Notes: a model not told the origin generated them from the sequence alone. DNA of 64,000 nucleotides from Theobroma cacao (GCF_000208745.1 NC_030851.1:15794444-15858443); one strand, 5' to 3'. Shown: positions 1-11,870, counted from the stretch's first letter. Numbers and translations are program-made.

Positions 1-1230
1 AACATCGAGACGTGGAAGACATTATGAATCCGATCTAACTCTAGGGGTAATTCAAGTATGTAAGCCACTAGCCCAATCCTTTCAATGATACGAAAGGGTC
101 CAATATATCTCGAATTGAGCTTTCCTCACTTCGCGAATCGAATCACACCTTTTATTACCTAATAAAATACCACAATTTATCATAATAGTATAATCAAATA
201 AGATTTAATACTTCAAAATTTTCAAATTATTACCTTTCTAAGGAGAAACCTTAAGAAAAACTTTATCATCAACTTCAAATTCCAAAATTTTCCTCCGTCT
301 ATCAACATAACTCTTCTACCTATCTTGAGCTATCTTTAATCACTCTTGGATAACCTTGATCTTGTCATTTGTCAGATCAATCAATTCCACATTAAACAAT
401 TTCCTCTCACCCACTTCATCCCAACAGAGCAGAGTTCGACACTTTCTTCCATACAGAGCCTCGTATGGCGCCATCCCAATATTAGACTGAAAGTTTTTAT
501 TACACGCAAACTCCACCAATGGCAAGTGTCTGTCCCAACTCCTAATAAAGTTAATGACACAAGCCCGTAACATATCCTCCAAGGTCTGAATAGTTCTTTC
601 AGGTTGACCATCAGTCTACGGATGAAAGGTAGTACTAAATCTCAATTTAGTTCCGAGAGCTTCTTAAAATTTTGGCCAAAATCGAGAAGTAAACCGAGGG
701 TCTCGATCTGACATAATAGAAACTGGAACTCCATGTAATCTCACAACCTCATCTATATAAAGTCTAGCTAGTCTTTCAATAGAAAACATGCTATGGATAG
801 CCAAGAAATGGGCGGACTTAGTCAATCTATCCACAATAACCCAAATAGCATCCTTCCCACTTTGTGTCTGCGGTAAACCTAATACAAAGTCCATAGTCAC
901 GTGTTCCCACTTCCATTCTGGAATAGGTAAAGGTTGAAGAGTACCTGATGGTTTCTGATGCTCTGCCTTGATTTGTTGGCATGTGAGACATTTCGCTACA
1001 AACTCTGTTATGTCTCGTTTCGTACCCGGCCACCAATAACTTTCCTTGATAGTTCGATACATCTTGGTGCTTTCGGGATGTAAAGCGTAGGCGAAAGAAT
1101 GAGCTTCCTCCAAAATAACTCGTCTCAACTGATCATCCTTAGGGACACAAATTCGGTCTCTAAGCATCAAAATACCATCATCACTGAGTCTAAACTCACT
1201 AGTTTCTCCATCTTGCAGCTTTTGAACTTC
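1..1230 (-). pseudogene. Element F integrase (HHCC zinc domain, catalytic core, C-terminal domain), broken
   Basis: This would splice the cDNA copy into the genome. On the minus strand the piece at 664-1170 shows the zinc-binding region (paired His, then CLTCQQ), followed by the core with WEHVTMDF and [10 protein letters not shown], which carry the first two catalytic aspartates. The next piece, 340-582, follows the region with the third acidic residue. From 339 to 1 the typical C-terminal wording [13 protein letters not shown] can be read, with in-frame stops. Breaks include stops after the SRFWPKF motif, before DGQPERT and near 340, plus an 85-bp insertion at about 148-237. The family is clear; the gene is not functional. 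Confidence 0.88.
148..237. repeat. About 85-bp AT-rich insertion inside the F integrase, flanked by CCTTT
   Basis: On the minus strand the integrase C-terminal text should run straight from the lysine-glycine codons into GVIRFAK. Here about 85 bases of AT-rich sequence separate them. The insertion is bounded by a direct repeat CCTTT (148-152 and 233-237), like a 5-bp target duplication. I see no convincing terminal inverted repeats, so it may be a small non-autonomous element or a filler insertion. 85 is not a multiple of three, so it also shifts the frame. Confidence 0.55.
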
Positions 1231-2847
1231 CTACTTCAACCAATCATCGAATTTCTGCAATTCTTTGATCTGATTCAACAATGAAGGTCTCACAATGAAA
1301 CTAGCAAGTAGGGTTCCATCCTCACCATTATTCAACTGGACCCCTAGAGACTTCATCTCAAATAACATCAAAAAATAAGAACTCCGAAGCGTTGCTAAAG
1401 ACGATGAGGATTTACGACTTAAGGCATCCGCTGCAACATTTGCCTTTCCAGGGTGATAATCGATCACTAAGTTGTAATCCTTAATCAACTCTAGCCACAG
1501 TCTTTGTCTCAAATTAAGTTCTTTTTGGTTGAGCAAATATTTCAAACTCTTATGGTCGGTAAAAATTCGACAACGCTCACCATATAAGTAATGCCTCCAA
1601 ATCTTCAATGCAAAGACTACTGCTGCTAACTCCAAATCATGGGTAGGGTAATTCGTCTCATGCTTCTTCAACTACTAAGAATCATAAGCTATTATTTTTT
1701 CATCCTGCATCATTAAGCACCCTAATCCCAACTTAGAGGCATCACTATATACCACAAACCCTTTTCCACTAACAAGAAGTGTTAGAATGGGAGCGGAGGT
1801 TAATCGGTTCTTTAGCTCCTAAAATCGACTCTCACAGACATCATCCCACTCAAACTTAACTCCTTTACATGTCAAACGAGTCAGAGGAGCAGTTATCAAT
1901 GAGAATCCTTGAACAAACCTCCGATAATAACTAGCTAAGCCAAGAAAACTACGAATCTCTGTTACCGTTTTCGATTGCTCCCATTGCAAGATTACTTCAA
2001 TCTTCTTGGGATCGACATAAATTCTAGCCCCAGATACCACATGTCCCAAAAAAACCACTTCCTTCAACCAGAACTCACATTTAGAGAACTTGGCATAAAG
2101 TTGTCTCTTGCCCAAAGTTTACAACACAATGCGCAAATGGGTAGCATGCTCATCATCATTCTTTGAATAAACCAGGATGTCATCTATGAATACTATCACA
2201 AACTTATCTAAGTATGGATGAAACACCCTGTTCATAAGATCCATAAAAGCTGCCGGGGCATTAGTCAAACCAAATGGCATCACCAAAAACACATAATGCC
2301 CATAACGCATCCTAAAAGTAGTCTTGGGTACATCCTGCTCCTTAATTTTCAACTGATAATACCTAGACCTCAAATCAATCTTAGAAAACACCATAGCACC
2401 TCGCAATTGATCAAAAAGATCATCGATCCATGGTAGAGGATATTTATTCTTAATGGTCACTCGGTTCAACTGACAGTAGTCAATACATAATCGAAGAGTG
2501 CCATCATTCTTCTTTACAAATAGAACTGGTGCTCCCCAAGGAGAAATGCTAAGGCGAATGAAACCCTTATCCACCAAGTCTTGCAACTAGACTTTTAATT
2601 CTTTCAACTCAATCAGAGCCATTTGATATAGAGGGATAGAAATAAGTGCAGTACCCGAAAGTAAATCAATAGGGAACTCAAGCTCTTGCTCAGAATGCAG
2701 TCCCGATAATTCATCAGGAAATACATCAAGAAACTCACTAACTATTGGGACGTCCTCTAATTTAGGTTCCCCTTTTGAAGTATCGATCACCTGTGCTAAA
2801 TATGTTAGATACCCTTTCTGCACCAATTTCAAAACTTTGATGGCCAA
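1231..2847 (-). pseudogene. Element F reverse transcriptase and RNase H
   Basis: This copies element RNA into DNA and degrades the RNA strand. Minus-strand pieces in order are 2587-2847 (leader to RT, ending MALIELKELKV), 2119-2586 (RT fingers and palm: [31 protein letters not shown], catalytic FIDD at 2179-2190), 1819-2115 (connection, [11 protein letters not shown]) and 1231-1671 (RNase H, with [20 protein letters not shown] and [10 protein letters not shown]). The palm FIDD is a normal variant of YxDD for gypsy elements. In-frame stops separate the pieces, and the segment 1672-1818 between the thumb and RNase H has two adjacent stops. The RT would be inactive without correction of these breaks. 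Confidence 0.92.
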
Positions 2848-2928
2848 GATTACACAAGACGGTAATACTCGATGTTTCCCTGCAAATACAATCTCTGCTC
2901 CCTCCGAATTCTGAAGTACAACTTTTTT

Positions 2929-3245
2929 TCAAAAACAATCCACATTCACCCGATGTGTAGTTAGCCAGTCCATACCCAATATTAAATCGAAATCTTTGAT
3001 CTCTAAAGGAATCATGTCACCCCTAAATTCTTCCTCACCAACCATTACCCCATAATCTCTATAACGACTGTTTCTAACTAGTTTCTCTCCTACAAGAGTG
3101 TGAACTACAATTTCTTCCTCTAATGGTGATAGGTTTTCTATTAGTAATTGATGCAAATGCCATACTCACATATGACCTATCTAAGCCAGAATTTATTAAA
3201 ACATAAGCATCTTTATCAAAAAAAGACATAGTACCTGTCATTGCT
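2929..3245 (-). pseudogene. Element F aspartic protease, catalytic Asp replaced
   Basis: This would cut the Gag-Pol polyprotein. The downstream half (2929-3156) is readable, ends in DLILGMDWLTTHRVNVDC and fits the retropepsin family flap-to-end region. Upstream, at about 3175-3215, the active-site line reads LINSGLDRSYV, where family members have D-S/T-G or D-P-G. The catalytic Asp therefore appears as Asn, which fits a single G-to-A change. A frame break separates the two halves. The overall assignment is firm; the loss of activity is inferred. Confidence 0.75.
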
Positions 3246-3469
3246 CCAAGTCAGACTCATTCCTCATCTTTCTTCACAACGAAGACTTTTGTCGAAGTAC
3301 GAGTCTGTGGTCTCGAAGGTGGATATGCCGGGGTGTTACTCCCTACGCCAGACTATATAGCTATGCCTTGCCTCGGTGGTAACCCAGAAGGATCTCTCCT
3401 CTGCATATCCATACTAGCTGATGGAGATGGAGCAGCTGCTATACCGCGTCCCAACTATGGATAGTCACT

Positions 3470-4603
3470 CATAATGTGACCTATCTATCAACATTGAAAA
3501 CATCTTTCTAGCCCTCTACATAGCCCAAAATGACTTTTTGCGTAATTTTTGCATCTATCAGGACCTCCGAAACTCTTCCCAGAACTAGTCATAGCAGATC
3601 TGCTAAACCTCGAAGATCTCTGCTGTGATTGTGGAAATGGAGGTTGAGAAGATGTCACTGAAACAAAAGTATTGCTCCCTGAAGTCGCTGAGTCTTTGCC
3701 TCTCTTTGGTGGTTGACTAGAAAATACACTCAGATTTCTCCTCTTTCCAAACTCAGCTTGTATTCTCCTATTCTCATTTGCAAGCTTCTCGGCCCTTAAA
3801 GCCATCTGTACCACCTCCTTATGTGGCTCCCTACCCGTCACTGTCATCCGCTCTCTAATCTTATTATGGAGCCCTTCCTCAAAATAACTGGCCTGATCCC
3901 GCTCAGATTTCACCAGATCCGGTACATATAGCATCAGCTCGTTAAAACGAGCTTCGTACTCCTCTATAGTAAAATTCCCCTGTCTCAAACTCAGAAATTC
4001 TCTTTTCTTTTCTTTTTGACAAAAAAAAGTGAAATACTGACCATCAAATTCTCTTAGAAAGTCTGGTCAAGTCGGAGAAATAATGAAACGAGATTTTACT
4101 AAATTCCACCATGTACGGGCCCTTTTATCCAATAATCTCGTGGCCACCATCAACTTCATGTCATCATCCAACCTCATATCTGAGAGTGTCTCTGAAACCT
4201 GATTAATCCAATCTTTGGCTACGGTCGCGTCCAACTCACCCGTAAAAGAAACGTAACCCAGTTTTCTAGCCTCCTTCAGCTTCTTAGAAATAGATACATC
4301 CTGTACTAGCGGAACTAAAGGAGTAGCTGGAGGCACTATAGATGGAGCCTGACCAGTTTGAGCTTGACCAGCCATTGCGATAAAGAAAGCTACCAATGTC
4401 TGTGCTACCTTAAGAGGCATGGCAGGAATGCTCGTAGGTGGTGGCGGATGTGGATGAGTCTCGGCCTGCTCAGCAGCAAGTGCTGCCCGAATGGTAGACG
4501 CAGTCGATTCCTCCTCTACTACGTCTAGCTGACGACGTTGGGAACGACCTCTTCCCCTCTCAACCGATCTAGTAAGAGGTGGGTGGTCGTGTCGAGAAGG
4601 CAT
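3470..4603 (-). pseudogene. Element F gag (capsid and zinc knuckle), broken
   Basis: This is the structural protein that packages element RNA. The start ATG on the minus strand ends at 4603, about 160 bases downstream of the primer site. The first piece (4067-4603) has a basic, Pro-rich N-terminus, then the retrotransposon-gag core with WINQVSETLSDM and RTWWNLVKSRF. After a break, 3488-3988 continues with FTIEEYEARFNEL, a charged helix region, a Ser/Gln-rich linker and zinc-knuckle remnants near 3490-3560. The first knuckle reads C-K-N-Y, with Tyr where a Cys is expected, and stops follow the second knuckle. About 80 bases around 4000-4066 hold the frame break. Confidence 0.85.
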
Positions 4604-4764
4604 GATATTCTATAAGGGGAAACAAGCAAGTTTAGGCAACCTCAGGCTTTGTATACAGATGCATGCATTCTAGTCAACCTAACCTAACTTAACCTGGGGC
4701 CACACTGACACTATAAATTCTAAAACAACTTTAAAACTAAAAATTTTGATCTTTAAAACCAAAA

Positions 4765-4776
4765 GCTCTGATACCA
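4765..4776 (-). other. Element F primer binding site (tRNA-iMet)
   Basis: The minus strand reads TGGTATCAGAGC, the standard complement of the plant initiator tRNA-Met 3' end. It lies 7 bases inside the LTR edge at 4784. This fixes the orientation of F and the inner end of its 5' LTR. Confidence 0.9.
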
Positions 4777-4783
4777 ATCGAAT

Positions 4784-7698
4784 TGTCACGACCCAGTACT
4801 CCTTTCGAGGCCATGATAACCGCTGCGATGTCCCGATAGACATTCATTATCCGAAATGCCAATCAGAACCCTGCAAGGCTTTAATATCAGTTTCTCATTT
4901 TCCCTTGTGAATAATCATTGCCAAATATCACGTTCTAAAAAATTTTAAACTATTTCCAACTTAAAACAATAAAAAAATAATTTTTATCTCACAAGGGTAT
5001 TTTGGTCATTTTTCTTGAAAATTTCAATACCAGCTAATAATGTAGTATATAAATGTAGAACACATATTTCAAAATCAAAAATAAATTTAGATATCTAAAA
5101 CATTTATTTAAAGTGAAATTATGACTATTAGAATAAAATAAAAATGTTAAACAAAATATTCTATTTTCTTATAAAACAATATTTTTAGGACACTGCATAT
5201 ATAATTTTTACAGCGTAAAAGCAAAATAAATTCCTACATACAGTAGTATAGATAACTAAAGTATGAAATTTAATTTACAGTGACATGTGGACCCCCAAAT
5301 AACAAAAATGAACGAAGGTTGTAAACCTACAGTTTTTGAGGAAGTAAAGCCAACTGTAACCTTCGATGATATCAACTATCTACAGCCTATAGTAAGCCTG
5401 AAATGGGTGGAAAGGAAGGTGGTGAGATTATAAAATTCCAGTGAGTAAACAGACATCATCATAAACATCTAGAGTTGAGTACATGGAGATGATAAAATAA
5501 ATCATCGTAAACATGGTCACAGCATTAGAACACATTTCATTCAAAATACATAACGAGGCTTATGAATCTCATAAAAACTAAGCTTGTGCCATAAATCCAT
5601 CCGCGGGGACACCTTGGCCAAGGCATCCTACTTAGATCGCGAAGGCTATTAAAAATTCACATTTCGCATAAAACACATTTTTCGTTGGACATCACAACCG
5701 TTCCTTGGCGTTGGCTGAGTTCACCATCACATAGCGGTTCGACATGAAGTGAACTCAAATATCACCTCAGGAGCTACCCTATGCACCTCTACAACTAAGG
5801 TGAGCACATATAAATGGGGTTACCATGCCCCTCTCATAGGCTAATCCACGGAACCCTCCTACTGCAGTAAGCTAATAACTATCCCACAAATCAATAAAAT
5901 TCAATAACATGATATGGCAATTACTGTAATTCACAACCTTTGAAGGCAAACAAACAATCCGTATTTCAATACAATTTCCAACCAGCCAATCATGCCCGAT
6001 TTATCATAAGCCAATTAATTTAAACAATCAAATTGCAACAACTAGCAGTCTCCGTGTACTCTATTTTTCAAAATCATTATTAATTTCAAAACGATTTATA
6101 AATTAATTTCATTGAAACACATTTATTCATAAAACATGGAAATTTACCTTTTTAAATCTATTTTTCCAAAGAATTCATGAAATCATCTAAAAGCCACCTT
6201 AGATAATTAAAATGACAGTAAGTTTACTCACAATGTCTAGAGTGCAGATTTTCGAAGTACTCTGACTACTGGTCCTCGGATGCAATTTTCTTGCGTTTAT
6301 CGGGGGACTCACCACCTTGACATAGTACAAAATCAAGAAACTACATTGGTACTAAATCGAAATTAAACTAATTTAGACTACTAATGCATGATATGGAATG
6401 CAAAATGCACAGGTAACCATCTAAACCCGGTATTGGCCTAATTCATCTTATCACCCAATTAATTGGCCAATGCGTCCAATTTAGCTCTAAATTGCTCCAT
6501 TTCTTTTTCAATACCTTCATTCACCAAACATAAGTCAAATAACCTAAAATTTGACAAAACCATCTTCACTTTTCTTCTTAGAATTTTCGGTCAATAATGG
6601 TGCATTAACACCGTAATTTTTCCTACTATATTTTCACACCATAATTCATCATTTTCTAACCAATTCTCTTAAAATAAAGATCAAATTCATCCTCACTCAA
6701 TACAAGGTAGGTTCGGCCATTGATGGGTGATCGGGAAAATGAATTCTTTTCTTGTTGTTTTGCTTCTAGACATGGTAAACTAACTAAAAACACAACATAA
6801 CTTGAAATTAAATCAATCCAACATCATTCTCTCTCCATGCTCATTCGGCTAGCCATGAATTCACCATGAAAACATACAATTTAACCATGGTAAATAAGGA
6901 GAAATGCTTAAGGAAAATAGATTTCAAGTTAAAATTGAGAAATCCTACCTTTTTCACTTGTTTTCCTTTATTTACACACTTTTTCTCTTGAAATTCTCCA
7001 CCTAGGGTTTGTTCTTTCTTTGTTTCCCTCCTTTCCTTGCTTGGCCGAATATTTGAAGAGAAATGAGAGGTTCATAGGCTGATTTTTAAAGGAAATAATA
7101 AAATATTCTAAGCTTGACACATGGCATTTTTCCATTGGTCCATTTTTAAAACTTTAAAAATTTTAAACTTTTTATCTCCATCACATATATTTTCTCACCT
7201 ATCCATAACATAAAAAGTCAATGGATGAATTCTATGAGCATGACAAGTGTTGGTGGTGTAAAATTACAATTTTGCCACTAGGGTGGCAAAATTACCAATT
7301 TACCCTTATGCTCCGAAAAATGCCAAGATTAAAATTTTTCACTTGTCAACCTCCAATCATACTCCAATAAGTTAAATGTGATCAAAATCTTTGAAAAAAT
7401 TTCTATTTTGTCCTCGAGTGGTAAAATTACGATTTTACCCCTAGATAGTGAAATTTTCAGTTTGACTCCAAATTGATCCTCGAACCCCAAATCACCATTT
7501 TAAATCATTCCTAGACTGTAAAATTTTCAATTTCACCTTAAAATCTCTATTTGTTCTAGTTCGAGGCTTAAATCAACTTTGTTGTACCTCTACGTATAAT
7601 ACCGACTTTTGTAAATTTTTCGGGACTCTTCTAGCATGCAAACATGCTATCCTTCACATGTATATCATGACAAGTATTTTATAAGGTTAGGCTTTACA
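4784..7698 (-). repeat. Element F 5' LTR (2,915 bp)
   Basis: The plus strand starts TGTCACGACCC and ends GGCTTTACA, so on the element strand the LTR runs TGTAAA...GTGACA with canonical TG/CA ends. It is related throughout to solo LTR G at 42076-44952, with shared openings and shared blocks such as GAACCCTGCAAG. It should carry the promoter and polyadenylation signals. I see no coding sequence in it. The neighbouring 7699 side is the LTR of A. Confidence 0.88.
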
Positions 7699-8855
7699 AA
7701 ATATCTCTCCCAATTAATTTACTATATGTCTATGCAAATTATATTGAAGAAAGATTCATTAAGTTTATGCTCTAATTTTGGCTTCATATGGCTTATAGGT
7801 GTATGTCTACCCTATATACAAATCAAACCACCTAATCAACTAAGTGTATTCGATCATACGCTATTCTATTCAAGGTCTACCTAAATCTCCTTTGTTAAGG
7901 TTTAACTTAGATTTCCAATTCAATTTAATTGGTGGCCAGTTAACTAAAAGCATTAAGAATAAAATAAAATAAACAACTTAAATCAATCAAACATAATCAA
8001 AAGAAAGATAAATAATTCAAACTACTTATTGAGTTCAATCATAATCTTAGATTAACAATTTAGTTCCCTATCAAGTCACACATCATCATTGAATAAAGTT
8101 TAAACATTAAAAACAAAACCAAGAAAATAAGAGAATAAAAGAAAAGATAGAAAAGCTCAAGAGTTGTATTCTTGATCTCTAAATCTCCTTGAATCCTTTA
8201 AATTCTTCTTAGCTTCAATGACTCTGTGGCTTGACTCTCAGTTGTTAATCTGGTGTTTTTCTCTTCTTCTCTAAAATATTGTTTTTATAGGCTTTGATGT
8301 TAGGCCAAGTTGGGTGGAGAAAGAAGTCAATTTCAGCTAGGATTTCCTCATCAGACTATGTGAGTCACAGCCTTGCCTAATTAATTAACCGAAATCATAA
8401 TTGCTCTAGGACTGCTATAGTGCATTAACTTTGACAAGAGTTTTGACTACCTTTCAACCCGAACTGGGTGAAGTAGTAACATGAAAATTGCAGCTTTTTC
8501 TCTTATCTTTCCAATGGTTTAAAAATTGCTTCATTAGAAGCTCTGTAGAGAAGGTTATGGCTAAAATACCAAAATATGTGTAGTACAAGTTTGCACCATG
8601 AAATTGCTCTCCTTCTTTTACTAGAATTCTTCTTTTATCAAATACCTAAAAAAGCACAAATAAATCAATAACAATCTATCTTAACCATTTTAACATCAAA
8701 TTAAGCATAAAATTAACCATGATTAGATTGACTCACCTAAAATAACTAATTTAAAATAATTAAATAAAACCTATTAATTTTTATGCATTACTACAAGAAC
8801 TACGTTAATTTATTATGAAAATTGAACCTAAATAATTTTATATCATAGAGTTATC
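7699..8855 (-). repeat. Element A 3' LTR, truncated by F
   Basis: This matches the inner part of 39645-40794 along its whole length, including the openings AATATCTCTC and the shared end TATCATAGAGTTATCA. On the element strand it starts TGATAAC. A TATA-like run (TATAAAAA on the minus strand) lies at 8282-8289, and its counterpart in the other LTR lies at 40221-40228. The remaining 3' part of this LTR should lie beyond F, outside the window. Confidence 0.85.
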
Positions 8856-8870
8856 ACACCCTCAAACTTA
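8856..8870 (-). other. Element A polypurine tract
   Basis: On the minus strand the bases just before the 3' LTR read AAGTTTGAGGGTG, the purine-rich type of tract that primes plus-strand synthesis in this lineage. The same arrangement (AAGTTTGGGGATG) occurs beside the related LTR at 46069-46083. Confidence 0.6.
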
Positions 8871-8994
8871 ATATTTTGCTATTCCTCAAGCAAAACATAG
8901 AAAAGAAACTAACTTACGAAAATCAAATTCAGTTAAAGAAAACTAAAATAAATATAGTTACTACTACTACTACTACTACTACTATTACCACTAT

Positions 8995-9026
<32 letters not shown>

Positions 9027-10518
9027 TTACTACTACTACTAGAGATAAAGTGCACCAACTTAATGATTCCTATAATTTCCTCAAAAGTATGTCTATCAAT
9101 CATTAACCTAAGGAAAAATGTAGGCATCAATTAAATTCATGTTTCACTTCTAATGCAAGCAGATTCTCGAATGGATTTTCGTGTGTGGGTGTAATATTTT
9201 ATCAAGAACATCATGACATCCGGATAAGTTTGTGCCAACACAAATTTCAAATTAGTACTAGATTTTTGTAGGGTTACTTTTCATCTCTCTCTCCATTAAT
9301 GTAGACTAATACAAAGCTAGGGATCTATAGGACTTTATAAAGCTTGTAATGCATGGCTAAAGTCAAGGTATGGTAAAGGATATTAATGTGGCTAAAATCA
9401 CCCTAAGCACATAATTATTCTAGGACCTATATATAGAGCTCTATTTTCCTTCTACAAGTACACATTTTCTTCCACATTTGATATTTTCTCTCATTCAACA
9501 CACCTTTTTTTTTCACAATTTCACAACCCTAAACTTATTTTCTTTATATTGTAGGTAGTGGGGTTATTTTTCATATTTTGAACTTCTTTTTTCACATCAA
9601 CATCACCTTTCCACCTTTTTCGACATTCAGATCAATTTATATTTCCTAAAACAATATACATGCTGAGGAGTGAGGGTTGCAAAATTGAAAAATTAATTTT
9701 AAGGCTAAACTCAATTATTATGTAGTTAAACAAAGAAAAGGGAAATTAGGCTCAAAAAAGGTATACTAGGGATAAAAATTTAACAAGGTTGGCTTTTTAG
9801 GCTCAAACGGTCTAATGATGGTCTAAATCATGTCCTGAACTAAGTATTGCCTAGGATTTCACCTCGAGAGAAAATCAAGCAAATTCTAGAATTCATGACA
9901 TAATCTAAATTTTACATCAATATAAACTTTCTCTATATATTCGAATAATTCAAAGCAAAAGATCTAGTGCTCAAAATTGTGGAAATCACATTCTAACGAT
10001 AATACTTAACAAAAGATTTAGCATGAATCCAAACAAAAACCTTATTCACCAAAAGCTAAAATTTCAAGACAATTAGTTATCATCATTGAATAGAGAAATC
10101 ATCGAAAAAATTGGCATAACTTTACTCTAGATTCCTAAAATTCAAACAAGAGATAAATTCCTTTACCAACTAATCATAAATTATTTATAAATCTAGATAA
10201 ACATGAAAATTAAATTAAATTTAAAACTTTCACTGAATATTCACCACTAGACAAATAAATTCACCCCCTCAAACTTAAATTAAACATTGTTCTCAATGTT
10301 AGAAAAAAGAAAGGAAAGGTAATGAATACTCCCCTGATGATTGGATAAATTTTGGAGAAGCTCTAATTCTCCTCCTTGTCCTTATCATCTTTATTGTCAC
10401 TTAAAGGAAATTTTTTTTTCACTACAAAAAAAATAGATAAAGATTAATGTAGAGAAATAAAATAAATAATAAATAAAAATAATTGAAAAAAAAATAAATA
10501 AAGAAAAGGGTTTTTGTT
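8871..10518. other. Element A non-coding 3' tail
   Basis: No coding sequence is seen. The stretch is AT-rich, and its first kilobase is similar to 46084-46972, sharing blocks such as TTCTCGAATG and AGTATTGCCTA. It therefore belongs to the 3' untranslated part of this element family rather than to unique host DNA. Confidence 0.65.
8958..9041. repeat. (ACT)n / (AGT)n microsatellite
   Basis: About 80 bases of nearly pure ACT trinucleotides with a few interruptions (ATT, ACC, CAT). It lies in the A tail and is absent from the related tail at 46084-46972, so it expanded after the copies separated. Confidence 0.9.
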
Positions 10519-10773
10519 GGGTAATGGGCTAGTGGGCTGCCCATTGTTGGCAGCCCATAAAAGGGGTTCTAGTAAGTGGGTAATGGATAAATGGGTAAAC
10601 GGGTAAGTGGGCTACTGGGTAAATAGGTAAGTGGGCTATGGGTAATGGGCTTCTGGGTAAATTGGTAATGGGTAATGGGTAGTGGACTAGTGGGCAAATG
10701 GGTAAGTGGGCTACTGGGTAAATGGGTAAGTGGCCTATGAGTAATGGGCTGCTAGGTAAATTGGTAGTGGGGT
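10519..10773. repeat. G-rich tandem array with GGGTAA-type units in the A tail
   Basis: Roughly 250 bases are built from degenerate units such as GGGTAAGTGGGCTACT and GGGTAAATGGGTAA. The plus strand, antisense to A, carries many GGG runs spaced by 3 to 6 bases. At 10593-10619 four runs with 5-base loops give a classical G-quadruplex pattern, and a second set lies near 10695-10735. It is not the plant telomere repeat TTTAGGG. Confidence 0.8.
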
Positions 10774-11104
10774 GGCCCTTTTTTTTTTTTATTTTAACAG
10801 AGTCACGGCTTCGAGCCTAGTGAGCCGCGGCTCACATTATTTTATGTCTGGGAAGCTACGACATCGCTTAGTGGGAGTCGCGACTTACCGCCCTTTCTAC
10901 TTCTTTTTTTTTTTGCATTTTTTTATTTTTTTGAAATATTTTTTTTAAGAAAATTTTTTTTTGAAATATTATTTTTTTATATATTTTTTTAAAAAATTTG
11001 AATTTTTTTTATATGAACCTGCACAAATAAAAGAGATTGTTAATAATTTAATAGTTAAATAAATAAAATAAACATAAATAAAAAAAAGTAAGTTAGAGTG
11101 CTTG
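10774..11104. other. Palindrome pair and T-rich low-complexity stretch
   Basis: Contains two perfect short palindromes, TGAGCCGCGGCTCA (10821-10834) and AGTCGCGACT (10876-10885), in a small GC-rich island. A run of T-rich sequence follows from 10900 to 11020. No coding sequence is seen. Confidence 0.7.
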
Positions 11105-11350
11105 GGTTACCTCCCAAGAAGCGTTTCTTTATAGTCACTAGCTTAAGTATGGTACCCCATTCTACACTACTTTATATGACTTGAGACTTTCTTTATTGAC
11201 CTTGACTGCTCCGGTAAGTCCATTATAAATCTTGATAACATCATAAGGATGAATCTCTACCACCTTAAAAGTGTTCCCCTAATATGGTCTAAGATTCGAT
11301 AAGATGGAGTTGTGAATAAGAAAATACTACGCGCTGTCCAACCACAAAAT
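11105..11350 (-). pseudogene. Element A integrase C-terminal remnant
   Basis: On the minus strand, with frame breaks, I read a short stretch resembling the end of Athila/Tat integrases: an S-Q-L-H-L line, then FKVVEIHPYDVIKI and VKVNKESLKSY before a stop. Family members end with similar text (GPF-x-V-x-x-V-x-P-x-G...F-x-V-N-G...L-K-x-Y). It follows protease after only about 130 bases, so RT, RNase H and the integrase core have been lost between them. The identification rests on short motifs and is moderate. Confidence 0.5.
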
Positions 11351-11480
11351 CAAAATAGCTAGAAAGTGGTGGTGGTTTTGTCTCAAGAGTTGGCACCTGC
11401 ATTGTTAAAGGTGGTGGAATAGGCTTACCTTTACCTTCATTGACTAAATCCACTTTATATCAACTATCTGTATAGGGATA

Positions 11481-11870
11481 CTAAGTTGCATTGAACAAAT
11501 TAAATACCACTTCCTCGTCTCCAACTCTAAAAGTTATTTTTCCATTCTTCACATCAATAATTGCTCCAACTGTAACTAAGAATGGTCCTCCCAAAATAAA
11601 AGGAATTTCAACATCATCTTCAATCTTGAGCATAATGAAGTCCATAAGAATGTATAAATGCCTAACTTTAAGCAAAATATCCTCTATAATCTCTACTGGG
11701 TGCCTAATTGTTCTATCTGGTAATTGCAAGGTAACTATCATAGGTTGTATCTTTGAAATCCAAGTTTCTTGGCAATTGACAAAGGGATTATTGAAATACT
11801 AGCACTTAAATCACATAAAGCTTTAGAAATTTTAAAAGTACCAATAGTGCAAGGAATAGAAAAACTCTCT
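11481..11870 (-). pseudogene. Element A aspartic protease
   Basis: This is a retropepsin-type protease for Gag processing. Minus-strand text shows LCDLSASISIIPLS at about 11775-11825, where the lineage normally has CDLGAS, so the glycine after D-L is Ser here. It is followed by LPDRTIRHPVEIIEDILLKV and EIPFILGGPFLVTVGAIIDV (11481-11741). This wording is characteristic of Athila/Tat proteases, not of chromoviruses or copia. One stop separates the active-site part from the rest. It follows gag directly, in the usual Gag-PR arrangement. Confidence 0.82.

Larger units (their letters stand above)
1..7698 (-). mobile_element. Element F: Ty3/gypsy retrotransposon (Tekay/Del-like), left end off window
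   Basis: Read on the minus strand, the order is 5' LTR (4784-7698), initiator-Met primer site (4765-4776), gag, protease, reverse transcriptase, RNase H and integrase, reaching the integrase C-terminus at the window edge. The domain order PR-RT-RH-INT defines Ty3/gypsy. A 2.9-kb LTR with a tRNA-iMet primer site and this style of polyprotein fits the Tekay/Del chromoviruses. The 3' LTR is outside the window. The right edge abuts sequence matching the inside of element A's other LTR near 39645, so F inserted into A's 3' LTR. The target duplication cannot be checked because the left end is missing. Several stops and frameshifts make it defective. Confidence 0.88.

Noticed and set aside
8876..9130. 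Thr-rich and Ser-rich open frames on opposite strands
   Set aside because: Translation of the ACT/AGT microsatellite; no start context or conserved domain.
10519..10773. Interstitial telomere repeat
   Set aside because: Units are GGGTAA-like with variable spacing, not TTTAGGG or its complement.
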